Positions 8,538 to 15,682 of a stretch of 17,228 nt of DNA are shown here, one piece after another. The notes under the pieces were generated by a model, which saw nothing but the letters and a program-made list of their open reading frames with translations, had not been told where the DNA came from and searched no databases. The first letter of the stretch is position 1. Every line of letters starts with the position of its first letter. The stretch is from Dehalococcoidales bacterium (GTDB lineage: Bacteria > Chloroflexota > Dehalococcoidia > Dehalococcoidales > RBG-16-60-22): positions 1 to 17,228 of the forward strand of contig JADHXF010000035.1 in assembly GCA_016783105.1 (NCBI GenBank), written 5' to 3'. The position numbers were made by a program, and so were the translations under genes.

Positions 8538-8694
8538 TTTTCACCTCGCTTAAGACAATAACGCCACAGGCATGTTCTCATTACTACCAGACATCAACTG
8601 CTGGATTAATGTTATCATTTCGGCGCCACGACGCCAAATTTCTACAAAGACGCCGTAATGGTTCACTAACTCTAATTCTAACATGCGTAAGTTT

Positions 8695-9879
8695 CTATTG
8701 CCTGAGTATAATCGGTAAATAAGCCATACCGGCAATAACCAGGCAGAAAAACGCGGATAAATAGAAAACGGTAGCTATCCCGAAGCCATCAGCAATGGAA
8801 CCGGAAACAAAGGGCCCCAGGAACATGCCCACCGCATAAATAGCCTGATAGATTCCCATAGCGGTTGCCCGTTGCTGCGGAGCTATAGTTTGTATGCTTA
8901 AGGACATCAGTATCGTGCTCAGTATGCCTCTGCCCAGTCCGTAAAAGACCATGGTTCCTTCCAGAAGACCGACCTGATGAATCAAAGGGACAACAGATAT
9001 CGCGCCACCCATCAGAATAGCGCCAAGGAGTATGGTAAACGAATTACCACACCTCTTTACCAGTGGTACAACAAATAATGCCGCAACGGCAGATGCCGCC
9101 AGGGATAGCATGGTAATGGTGCCCAGGTCCGCGCTCGAAGCACCAATTTGAGCTCCATATACCGGTATAAACCCGAAAAGACCCGACCAGTTGGCAAACT
9201 GTGACAGTATGCCCATAAACGAGACCACAAGCAGTAGCGGTTGAGCGGCAACAAACATAAAACTTCGCCGTGAATCCTGCTTAACCGGCGGCACTGATGA
9301 CTCTCTGGTGGCCAGAAGAGCAATTAGAGCCACCACCCCGAGTAAAGCCGCACCAAAGAAGGTATAATGGTAGCCACTCGTTTCCGCAATTATCCCCCCA
9401 CAATAAGTCGTTATTACCAGGGCCATACCCTGCACAAAATTGATTACGCCAATAGCACGTCTCGCGCCTTCTACTGGATAGTAGGCAGTGAAGTAAATTG
9501 CAAAGGTAACCCAGGTCGCGGCTCCAATCCCGGTTACAACCCGGGCAAAGAAAAGAAGTGAGGCACTGGGCGCCAACCCAAGGCCCAGGGCGCCTACACA
9601 ATTCATCACGATACCGCCAGCGATTAAAAACTTACGCCTGTTTATGGCATCAAATAATATACCGATAGGTATCCGGAAAAGCATCTGGGGTATGGCGTAG
9701 GCGGCGACAATTGTTCCTACCATGGTTAAGCTGGCCCCGGTTGACTGAGCATATACCGGTAGAATGGGCACATAGAGATAAAGCGAAGCCCAGAAAAAGA
9801 AGGTGGCGATACTGAACAGGAGAATATATTTTCGCTCAGATGGTGATGAAATGCCTGAAACCGATTTACGTGATAACAA
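8695..9879 (-). CDS. MFS transporter, 12 TM
   Basis: This 394-aa protein has about twelve hydrophobic segments and a loop 2-3 motif A variant (GILFDAINRRKFLIAGG, about 73-89). A shorter cytoplasmic loop near 190-206 (TRESSVPPVKQDSRR) divides the halves, and ATAMGIYQAIYAVGMFLGPFVSG (about 340-362) is typical of the second half. It lacks features that fix a substrate. The start is TTG with only a weak AGG nine to ten bases upstream; no ATG occurs before the second helix, so the TTG is required. As first gene of the leftward cluster it could import the substrate or export a product such as phenol or an amino acid. A TATAAT sequence lies about 38 bases upstream. Confidence 0.88.
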   Translation of the reverse strand: MLSRKSVSGISSPSERKYILLFSIATFFFWASLYLYVPILPVYAQSTGASLTMVGTIVAAYAIPQMLFRIPIGILFDAINRRKFLIAGGIVMNCVGALGLGLAPSASLLFFARVVTGIGAATWVTFAIYFTAYYPVEGARRAIGVINFVQGMALVITTYCGGIIAETSGYHYTFFGAALLGVVALIALLATRESSVPPVKQDSRRSFMFVAAQPLLLVVSFMGILSQFANWSGLFGFIPVYGAQIGASSADLGTITMLSLAASAVAALFVVPLVKRCGNSFTILLGAILMGGAISVVPLIHQVGLLEGTMVFYGLGRGILSTILMSLSIQTIAPQQRATAMGIYQAIYAVGMFLGPFVSGSIADGFGIATVFYLSAFFCLVIAGMAYLPIILRQ

Positions 9880-9917
9880 AATTAATTACCTGCGCAGGAG
9901 CTATGGAATGATTTTAC

Positions 9918-9923
9918 ATTATA
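9918..9923 (-). promoter_or_regulatory. Candidate -10 box for the leftward cluster
   Basis: TATAAT on the reverse strand, directly preceded by TG, lies about 38 bases before the TTG start of the MFS gene. No good -35 box is visible (TGGCAA 18 bases upstream is weak). It is the best promoter candidate for the five-gene cluster. Confidence 0.35.
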
Positions 9924-10048
9924 CACTTGCCAGATAATAGTTTGCCACCGCGGTATGCATTTCTTATTCGTGTGATAAAAGTCCTATTAACCAGTGCCTG
10001 CAAAATATTATGATATGTAATAAGGACGAAGGCATAGAAAGGTAAGCA

Positions 10049-10414
10049 ATGAACAAAAACATCAAAACGGCATTAATAATAGGTTCAATAGTGATAGCGG
10101 TGCTTGTTTTAACTCCTTTAGTATACGGATTGTTCTCCGGAGGGGATAACTGGGGATGCGGTTTAGCGTGGTCTGGAATGATGGGACCAGGGATGATGAC
10201 CGGATTTGGAGGTACATGGATGATGGGCATTTTATGGCTGGTTGCAGCAGGCTTTATTGTTTGGTTAGTCGTATCTATCGTACGGGGCACGGGGAATACC
10301 CGAAATCAGGCCACCGGAAGTTCGGTATCAGCTCTCGAAATACTCAAGAATAGATACGCGCATGGCGACATCAGCAAAGAGGAATTTGAAGAGAAACGGA
10401 AAGCTCTTGAATAA
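10049..10414 (+). CDS. Met/Gly-rich membrane protein with C-terminal SHOCT domain
   Basis: This 121-aa protein has two membrane helices (about 7-29 and 56-78). They are joined by a Gly/Met/Trp-rich loop (31-58) that contains GMMGPGMM and WMMG and would lie outside the membrane. The C-terminus (about 93-121; ALEILKNRYAHGDISKEEFEEKR) is a SHOCT helix pair, which usually aids oligomerisation. The methionine pairs resemble metal-binding loops in small copper-linked membrane proteins, but no metal gene is nearby, so this is only a hint. AAAGG eight bases before ATG supports the start. It ends 7 bases from the converging HD gene and is divergent from the MFS gene. Confidence 0.8.
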   Translation: MNKNIKTALIIGSIVIAVLVLTPLVYGLFSGGDNWGCGLAWSGMMGPGMMTGFGGTWMMGILWLVAAGFIVWLVVSIVRGTGNTRNQATGSSVSALEILKNRYAHGDISKEEFEEKRKALE

Positions 10415-10421
10415 TAAGAGG

Positions 10422-10988
10422 CTATAGCCCAATTCGAGCCGACACTTCCCGCATTCCCATAATAACATCGTTAACCAGGTCGGTAAGCTCCACTCCCAGC
10501 ATTTCCGTGCCTTTTTCAATCACCGACCGATTTACGCCCGCGGCGAATGACTTGTCTTTCCATTTCTTCATTACGGATTTCACTTCCAGGTCCTGGACAC
10601 TCTTTGATGGCCGAATGATAGCAACGGCACCAATAAGCCCGGTCAACTCTTCAACGGCATACAGTACCTTTTCCAGGTTAGTTTTTGGCTCGATATCGTT
10701 GCACAGAATCCAGCCGTGGGAGGCAACCGCGCGCACGTATTCTTCCGGCCAGCCTTTCTCGCGCAATATCTCCTGCGCTCTGGCACAGTGCTGCTCCGGA
10801 AACATCTCATAGTCCAGGTCGTGTATTAATCCGATAATAGCCCACTTGTCTTCAGCTTCACCTGTTTTTCGCGCCATATAGCGCATCACTCCCTCGACGG
10901 CATAAGAATGTTTGAGCAGGCTATCACTCTTGACGAACTCTTTTAAAAGAGATAGCGCTTCATCATAGGTGGGGATATGTTCCGGCAT
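10422..10988 (-). CDS. HD-domain phosphohydrolase-like protein
   Basis: This 188-aa soluble protein has the HD signature: His27 (LLKHSYAVEGVM), His56-Asp57 (GLIHDLDYE), His91 (ASHGW) and AVEELTGLI (111-119), where the usual Asp position holds Glu. These residues would bind a divalent metal for hydrolysis of a phosphate ester or nucleotide, with no known substrate for this subgroup. An AAAGGAG eight bases before ATG supports the start. It lies 19 bases downstream of the SDR gene and is probably translated from the same transcript. It may be a housekeeping enzyme carried along, or it could dephosphorylate a pathway intermediate (inference). Confidence 0.85.
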   Translation of the reverse strand: MPEHIPTYDEALSLLKEFVKSDSLLKHSYAVEGVMRYMARKTGEAEDKWAIIGLIHDLDYEMFPEQHCARAQEILREKGWPEEYVRAVASHGWILCNDIEPKTNLEKVLYAVEELTGLIGAVAIIRPSKSVQDLEVKSVMKKWKDKSFAAGVNRSVIEKGTEMLGVELTDLVNDVIMGMREVSARIGL

Positions 10989-11007
10989 TTTGCTGCTCCT
11001 TTCCGAA

Positions 11008-11793
11008 TTAATAATGGCTTATATGCGCGCCGCAATTGACCACCAGTGTATGACCTGTTATCGCACTTGATTCATCCGAGGCCAGAAAAACTGCGGCTGC
11101 GGCCACCTCTGATGGTTCAATAAATTTTTTCAGGGAATAATGCCCGATGAGCCTTTCCATTACCGCCTCAAAGGAAATGCCCTGCGCTTTAGCCTTGGCT
11201 TTCGCATTGTTGATTACCCGCTCTCCGCGCACCGCCGCCGGACTGATACAATTGACACGGATGTTGTACTCCCCGGCCTCAATCGCCAGCGTTTCCGTAA
11301 AACCGACAATACCCATTTTGGTGACACAATACGGGCTTCTCATGGGAAACCCGGACCGGCCGCCTTCAGAGCCGATATTGATAATGCAGCCGCTCTGGCG
11401 AGCAATCATGTTCTTGAGCGCCTCCCGCGAACAGAGCATGGCTCCAGTGAGATTGATGGCCAGCACTGCATTCCATTCGTCCAGATTCATATCCACGACC
11501 TTTGCCGTTGGGCCAGTAATACCGCTGTTATTCACCAGGATGTCAATCTGACCATACTGGCGAAGAGTCTCGGACATCAGGTTTTTCACCTGATTTTCGT
11601 CGGCAATATCAGCTTGTATCGCTTTTATCTCCCCGCCTTTGCTTCTGATGTCCTCAGCTACCTCATGCAATCGAGAAAGGTTGCGCGCAGCGATAACAAC
11701 CGCAGCTCCTTCGACAGAAAAAGCATATGAAATGGCGCGTCCTATGCCCACACCACCACCGGTAACAATGGCCACCTTGTCCTTCAATCTCAT
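11008..11793 (-). CDS. Short-chain dehydrogenase/reductase (SDR)
   Basis: This classical 261-aa SDR has the cofactor motif TGGGVGIG (11-18), NNSG (88-91), catalytic Asn114, Ser142, Tyr155 and Lys159 (SPYCVTK), and a C-terminal VVNCG in place of the common VDGG. Arg37 in AARN suggests NADP(H), though this is not certain. It would interconvert a hydroxyl and a keto group on a small substrate, plausibly a sugar alcohol, hydroxy acid or acyl-thioester. GGAGG ten bases before ATG supports the start. It is divergent from the UxaA-family gene across 225 bases and followed closely by the HD gene. Divergent placement suggests shared control with the UxaA-DhaKL-TRAP series. Confidence 0.9.
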   Translation of the reverse strand: MRLKDKVAIVTGGGVGIGRAISYAFSVEGAAVVIAARNLSRLHEVAEDIRSKGGEIKAIQADIADENQVKNLMSETLRQYGQIDILVNNSGITGPTAKVVDMNLDEWNAVLAINLTGAMLCSREALKNMIARQSGCIINIGSEGGRSGFPMRSPYCVTKMGIVGFTETLAIEAGEYNIRVNCISPAAVRGERVINNAKAKAKAQGISFEAVMERLIGHYSLKKFIEPSEVAAAAVFLASDESSAITGHTLVVNCGAHISHY

Positions 11794-11940
11794 TGGTTAT
11801 CTACCTCCATAACCATTCAAATTCGCCAGCATCTGCTTATTTACCTGCTCAGTCAATATGGCTTATTAAACGCATTCTATCGCAATGGGCCAACTGCTTT
11901 CAACAAATCGGAGGGTTTCTTTTTCTGAAATGTGTTTTTA

Positions 11941-11949
11941 TGCTATCCT
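11941..11949 (+). promoter_or_regulatory. Candidate extended -10 promoter before UxaA-family gene
   Basis: TGCTATCCT fits TGnTATnnT, 69 bases before the GTG start at 12019 and within the 225-base divergent region. The -35 area is only T-rich (11921-11927). This is a weak call; the rest of the region shows nothing clear. Confidence 0.3.
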
Positions 11950-12018
11950 TTAATTGTTTTATTAACCCGTATTTCAAAATCAGAACATACAAAGTTTAAC
12001 AGGCAAAGGCAACCGACC

Positions 12019-13176
12019 GTGAAATTCAAAGGGTTTAGAAGAAAAAATGGCACGGCAGGGGTGCGAAATCATGTACTGGTTTTTCCCACCACCGTCTGCG
12101 CTTCAACCGTGGCCCAGGCTATCAGCAACGAGGTTGCCGGTACGGTCAGTGCTACCCACCTGCACGGCTGTGGTCATCTTGGGGAAGAGAAAGAACACAT
12201 AATCAGGTCCATGGTGGGGTTTTGCAGTAATCCCAATGTAGCCGGTGTTTTACTGGTCGGGCTTGGCTGTGAGACACTCACTCCTGCATTAATCGCCGAA
12301 CAGCTGGCCAAAGCCGGGCAGAGATTTGAAACCATCAGCATTCAAGAGGCCGGAGGCACGACAAACTGCATAACTGAAGGTAAAAAGCTGGCCGAAAAAC
12401 TTCTTTCCGAAGCAATTAACGCCAGGCAGGAATTGGTTGATGTCGGTGAGTTAATTTTAGGCACCAACTGTGGTGGTTCAGACGCCGCTTCCGGGATAAC
12501 GGCCAATCCCGCACTGGGTGTTACCTCAGATTTATTGATTGCTGAAGGCGGTACCGTGATTCTTTCGGAAACGCCGGAAATGATCGGGGCTGAGCACATT
12601 CTGGCCAGACGGGCCACAAGCAAGGAAGTTAATATTCGTATCCGTGAAGCAATTTCGACCACAGAGGAGAATATCAGGGCCATGGGCGTCGACGTACGCG
12701 GAGATGAGCCATCACCAGGAAACATAGCCGGCGGCATAACCACGCTGGAAGAAAAATCGGTGGGCGCTATCCTCAAAGGTGGCTCTACGTCCATTGTGCA
12801 GGTAGTCAAATATGCCGAGCGGCCATCAAAAAAGGGATTAATATTAATGAACGGCCCGGCTCATGATGTGGCGTGCAATACGGGCATGGTAGCCGCTGGA
12901 GCCCAGATTATTGTGTTTACCACCGGCAGAGGTACCCCCATCGGTTCACCCATTGCGCCGGTGATAAAGGTATCATCTAACGCCACGCTTTATAAAACGA
13001 TGAGGGACAATATTGATATAAACGCCGGCGCCATAATCGAGGGTGGAGAATCAATTCTGAGCGTCGGCGAGCAAATTTTTGCCGAGATTATCGATGTCGC
13101 CTCCGGGAAATTAACCAGATCTGAGACACTGGGCCATCGGGAATTTGCCATCAATGCCATCATCCCCACTGTATAA
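12019..13176 (+). CDS. UxaA/GarD-family dehydratase, catalytic part without SAF domain
   Basis: This is the altronate/galactarate dehydratase C-terminal family (metal-dependent loss of water from a sugar acid). The related SuyB subunit removes sulfite from sulfolactate. I chose GTG 12019 (385 aa) because homology begins at VKFKGFRRKNGTAGVRNHVLV and AAAGG lies nine bases upstream. The longer frame from ATG 11932 adds 29 residues with no family resemblance. Conserved motifs are HGCGH (49-53), GLGCE (81-85) and TNCGGSD (149-155), then EPSPGNIAGGITTLEEKS and FTTGRGTPIGSP. Cysteines 51, 84 and 151 may bind iron. The full-length enzyme normally has an N-terminal SAF domain or partner; none adjoins this gene. 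It leads a rightward series toward DhaKL and TRAP genes. Confidence 0.85.
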   Translation: MKFKGFRRKNGTAGVRNHVLVFPTTVCASTVAQAISNEVAGTVSATHLHGCGHLGEEKEHIIRSMVGFCSNPNVAGVLLVGLGCETLTPALIAEQLAKAGQRFETISIQEAGGTTNCITEGKKLAEKLLSEAINARQELVDVGELILGTNCGGSDAASGITANPALGVTSDLLIAEGGTVILSETPEMIGAEHILARRATSKEVNIRIREAISTTEENIRAMGVDVRGDEPSPGNIAGGITTLEEKSVGAILKGGSTSIVQVVKYAERPSKKGLILMNGPAHDVACNTGMVAAGAQIIVFTTGRGTPIGSPIAPVIKVSSNATLYKTMRDNIDINAGAIIEGGESILSVGEQIFAEIIDVASGKLTRSETLGHREFAINAIIPTV

Positions 13177-13229
13177 TTCTTTTTAAATGCTATTAACTTA
13201 AGCGACGGGTCGAAAGGAGTAACGACGAC

Positions 13230-13286
13230 GTGACAAAAACGGTATCCGTAGATTACGGCGCAGAGGCATCTTATTTCAGCCAGTAG
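13230..13286 (+). CDS. Possible 18-codon leader peptide or gene remnant
   Basis: AAAGGAG (13213-13219), ten bases before a GTG, opens an 18-codon frame (starting M-T-K-T-V-S-V-D-Y-G) that ends at TAG 13286. It lies in the 272-base gap between the UxaA-family gene and dhaK. The ribosome binding site is good, but the product resembles nothing I know. It may be a leader peptide, the stump of a decayed gene, or chance. Confidence 0.25.
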   Translation: MTKTVSVDYGAEASYFSQ

Positions 13287-13293
13287 CGGGATG

Positions 13294-13428
13294 CTCAGAA
13301 TAGTCGGGTGTAATCCAACATTCCGCTGTATTGCGTCTGATAATATATATATGCTAGGATTACTCTGATAAAAAGCCTGATAATAACTTGCTTGTCGATT
13401 GTTACATCTAGCGTTGCGCCATTCTGAG
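13294..13428 (+). promoter_or_regulatory. Structured leader before dhaK (nested inverted repeats)
   Basis: CTCAGAAT (13294-13301) pairs with ATTCTGAG (13421-13428). Inside it GTAATCC (13310-13316) pairs with GGATTAC (13357-13363). The interior is AT-rich with three CTGATAA motifs (13337, 13365, 13377), and GATAATATATAT could serve as a -10 region. It may be a regulatory leader or a promoter region; no known riboswitch was recognised. Confidence 0.3.
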
Positions 13429-13448
13429 ATGAGGGAGGAATCAGTGCC

Positions 13449-14456
13449 ATGAAAAAAATAATCAACGACCCCTATCAAGTAGTAGAAGAGACCCTGGGCG
13501 GTATCCTGAAAGCCTATCCTTATCACCTGCGCGTGAGCAAGGACAGCCCGCGAGCCCTAGTCCGGGCTGATGCCCCGGTAAAGGGGAAGGTGGGCATCTG
13601 TACCGGCGGTGGCTCAGGTCACATACCGGTCTTTCTCGGCTATGTCGGGCCGGGTCTGCTCGATGGCGTTTCCGTAGGCAACGTATTTTCCTCGCCCGGC
13701 GCCGATGATATGCTCGCGGCCACCAGGGAAGTAAACGGTGGGGCTGGCGTCCTCTATATCTTTGGCAACTACAGCGGTGATGTCATGAATTTCGAGATGG
13801 CGGCAGACATGGCCGGGATGGAAGATATCCCGGTACAGATGAGCATCGCAAAAGATGACGTTGCTTCGGCACCACGCTCCGAAAAGGACCGTCGCCGCGG
13901 TGTGGCGGGTATCTTTTTCGCCTATAAACTGGCCGGGGCCAAGGCTGATACCATGGCCAGCCTGGAGGAAGTCAAAGCGACTGCTGACCAGGTTATTGAG
14001 GAGACATGCAGCATAGGGGTAGCCCTGAGTCCCTGCACCATACCAGCAGCGGGCAAGCCGACTTTCACCATTGCCGAAGATGAAATGGAGTTAGGTATGG
14101 GAATACACGGCGAACCAGGGTTGGAACGCACCAAGCTCAAGAAGGCAGATGAGATAGCGGACATCATGGCGGAGAAGGTGATTAATGACCTCCCGTTTAA
14201 GTCAGGAGAGGAGGTCGCCGTACTGGTAAATGGACTGGGAGCGACGCCTCCTGAAGAGCTTTTTATTCTTTACAACCGGTTTCATGATGTCCTGAAAAAC
14301 CACGGTATAAGTGTCTACAAGACTTTCGTCGGGGAATATGCTACCTCCATGGAGATGGCTGGCGCCTCGCTAACTTTACTCAGACTCAACAAGGAGTTCA
14401 AGACCCTGCTGGACGCCCCCGCTTTCTCACCATTCCTGTTTCAGTGGAGGAGATAG
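13449..14456 (+). CDS. dhaK: Dihydroxyacetone kinase-type subunit DhaK (variant)
   Basis: This 335-aa substrate-binding subunit phosphorylates dihydroxyacetone or a related ketose with DhaL. GGGSGH (53-58) gives the acid/base His58, Asp111 in GNYSGD matches the second catalytic residue, and His220 in GMGIHGEPG is the residue that forms the covalent hemiaminal with the keto group. SPCTIPAAGKPTF is typical. The segment after GGGSGH reads I-P-V-F-L-G-Y-V-G-P-G-L, where DHA-specific enzymes have E-P-A-H-A-G-F. This variant group is known to me from rhizobia-like polyol loci, and related kinases act on erythrulose. The substrate may thus be a keto-tetrose. GGAGG precedes the ATG; dhaL follows by 6 bases. 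Family call firm, substrate uncertain. Confidence 0.92.
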   Translation: MKKIINDPYQVVEETLGGILKAYPYHLRVSKDSPRALVRADAPVKGKVGICTGGGSGHIPVFLGYVGPGLLDGVSVGNVFSSPGADDMLAATREVNGGAGVLYIFGNYSGDVMNFEMAADMAGMEDIPVQMSIAKDDVASAPRSEKDRRRGVAGIFFAYKLAGAKADTMASLEEVKATADQVIEETCSIGVALSPCTIPAAGKPTFTIAEDEMELGMGIHGEPGLERTKLKKADEIADIMAEKVINDLPFKSGEEVAVLVNGLGATPPEELFILYNRFHDVLKNHGISVYKTFVGEYATSMEMAGASLTLLRLNKEFKTLLDAPAFSPFLFQWRR

Positions 14457-14462
14457 TAGCCT

Positions 14463-15098
14463 GTGCTTACGACCACGAATACCGTGTCTATCCTGAAAGA
14501 TGCAGCGTCCGATTTTGAAAGCCACAGTGAGGAACTGCGTCAACTCGATGCCGTTATCGGCGACGGTGACCTGGGAGTTACCGTGGAGCTTGGCAGCAAA
14601 GGCCTCCGTGAGTACTTGTCCTCTCCAGAGGAAAACAATGTCGGTCAGCTGCTGGTCAAATGCGGACTGCAGTTTAATAAAGCAAGCCCCTCCACCTTTG
14701 GCACTTTGCTGGCCTCGGCTTTTATGAGCGCCGGCAAAGCCGTTATGGGGAAGGAGAAAATCGAGATTGAAGACCTGGTACTGATAGCCGATGGCGCGGT
14801 CGATGGTATCAAGAAAAGGGGCAAGGCTGAGGTTGGTGATAAGACCATGCTCGATTGTCTGGTTCCGGCCGTAGAGGCTTTTAAAAAAGAGCTGGCGAGT
14901 GGTGCGGAGCCGGAAACCGCTCTTAAAGCCGCCGTAACGGCCGCTGAAGAGGGCATGAAAGCCACCATTCCAATGATGTCCAAGCATGGTCGGGCCAGCT
15001 GGCACCGGGAGAAGACCATCGGGGTGCAGGATGCCGGTGCTACGGCTATGTATTACCTGATTGAGTCCTTTGCCCGGCACTTAATCTCCCGCATTTAG
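14463..15098 (+). CDS. dhaL: Dihydroxyacetone kinase-type subunit DhaL
   Basis: This 211-aa nucleotide-binding subunit shows the Mg/ADP motif LDAVIGDGDLG, with Asp29, Asp34 and Asp36 in place of the E. coli D30/D35/D37. The common His after the last Asp is Leu here. GDKTMLD (125-131) and GRASWHREKTIGVQDAGATA (176-195) are also typical. It starts at GTG six bases after the dhaK stop, with GGAGG inside the end of dhaK. No PTS phosphodonor DhaM is present, so the pair probably uses ATP directly, as in ATP-dependent DhaKL or tetrulose kinases (inference). It forms one operon with dhaK and likely feeds the product to lower glycolysis or tetrose phosphate metabolism. Confidence 0.92.
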   Translation: MLTTTNTVSILKDAASDFESHSEELRQLDAVIGDGDLGVTVELGSKGLREYLSSPEENNVGQLLVKCGLQFNKASPSTFGTLLASAFMSAGKAVMGKEKIEIEDLVLIADGAVDGIKKRGKAEVGDKTMLDCLVPAVEAFKKELASGAEPETALKAAVTAAEEGMKATIPMMSKHGRASWHREKTIGVQDAGATAMYYLIESFARHLISRI

Positions 15099-15166
15099 AT
15101 TGACAGTTAAACTAACGTATACGCTAAGCTTCTTGATCAAATCACTTTTTCCCAATTTAGATTCAA

Positions 15167-15682
15167 ATGATGAGAAAGATACTGCACGCCATCGACTCGG
15201 TCAATGAACGAGTAGGAGCAATATCAGGCTGGCTGGTGCTGGTATTAATCATAGTAATCCTGTATGAAGTCATAGCCCGATATGTATTCAACAAGCCAAC
15301 AAGCTGGGGTTTCAATACCTTCCGCATGATCAGCGGTGCCCTTGTTGTGCTGGGCTGGGCTTATGCACAACGACACAATTCGCACGTAAGGGTGGATATC
15401 CTTTACATCCGCCTCTCTCCCCGAAAGCAAGCCTTTATTAACGCCATCGGTACCGGCTTATTCTTTTTCCCTTTATTCGGAGCTTTCATAGGCTTAGTGG
15501 GGGCGAGAATGTGGCATACCTGGCAGCGCTACACGCTATCTCTGGCAAGTCACCAGGTCCCATTTCCCGCTAATCCTCTGTACCAGACGATAATCCTGAT
15601 TGGACTGTGCCTTTTCTTCCTGCAATTTACCAGTCGATTTATCCGTGATGTCCATATTCTCATCAGGGGCAGGCCGTATTGA
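15167..15682 (+). CDS. dctQ: TRAP transporter small membrane subunit DctQ
   Basis: This 171-aa protein has four membrane helices (about 19-40, 52-68, 90-112, 138-156) and the DctQ signature. That signature includes YEVIARYVFNKPTSWG (about 26-42), LVVLGWAYAQRHNSHVRVDIL (about 59-79) and LSPRKQAFI. It partners with the large subunit to drive Na+-linked uptake of an organic acid or polyol. There are two adjacent ATG codons (15167 and 15170) and no clear ribosome binding site. A 68-base gap separates it from dhaL. Its stop overlaps the next start in TTGA, showing translational coupling with dctM. No binding protein gene (dctP) is next to it. Confidence 0.9.
   Translation: MMRKILHAIDSVNERVGAISGWLVLVLIIVILYEVIARYVFNKPTSWGFNTFRMISGALVVLGWAYAQRHNSHVRVDILYIRLSPRKQAFINAIGTGLFFFPLFGAFIGLVGARMWHTWQRYTLSLASHQVPFPANPLYQTIILIGLCLFFLQFTSRFIRDVHILIRGRPY

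Noticed and set aside
8550..8735. 61-aa leftward reading frame between the SAF oxidoreductase and MFS genes
   Set aside because: It overlaps the MFS 3' end, has no ribosome binding site at its ATG and has no recognisable features. The remainder of the gap shows nothing clear.
11932..12018. 29-residue N-terminal extension of the UxaA-family protein from ATG 11932
   Set aside because: No ribosome binding site and no family resemblance; the GTG at 12019 has both AAAGG spacing and the start of homology.
14427..15080. 217-aa leftward frame opposite dhaL
   Set aside because: Shadow of dhaL, which shows all family motifs; no ribosome binding site.
15100..15128. TTGACA after dhaL as a separate promoter for the TRAP genes
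   Set aside because: No acceptable -10 box at 16-18 bases; only GCTAAG is found. A nearby CGTATACG palindrome is too short to interpret.
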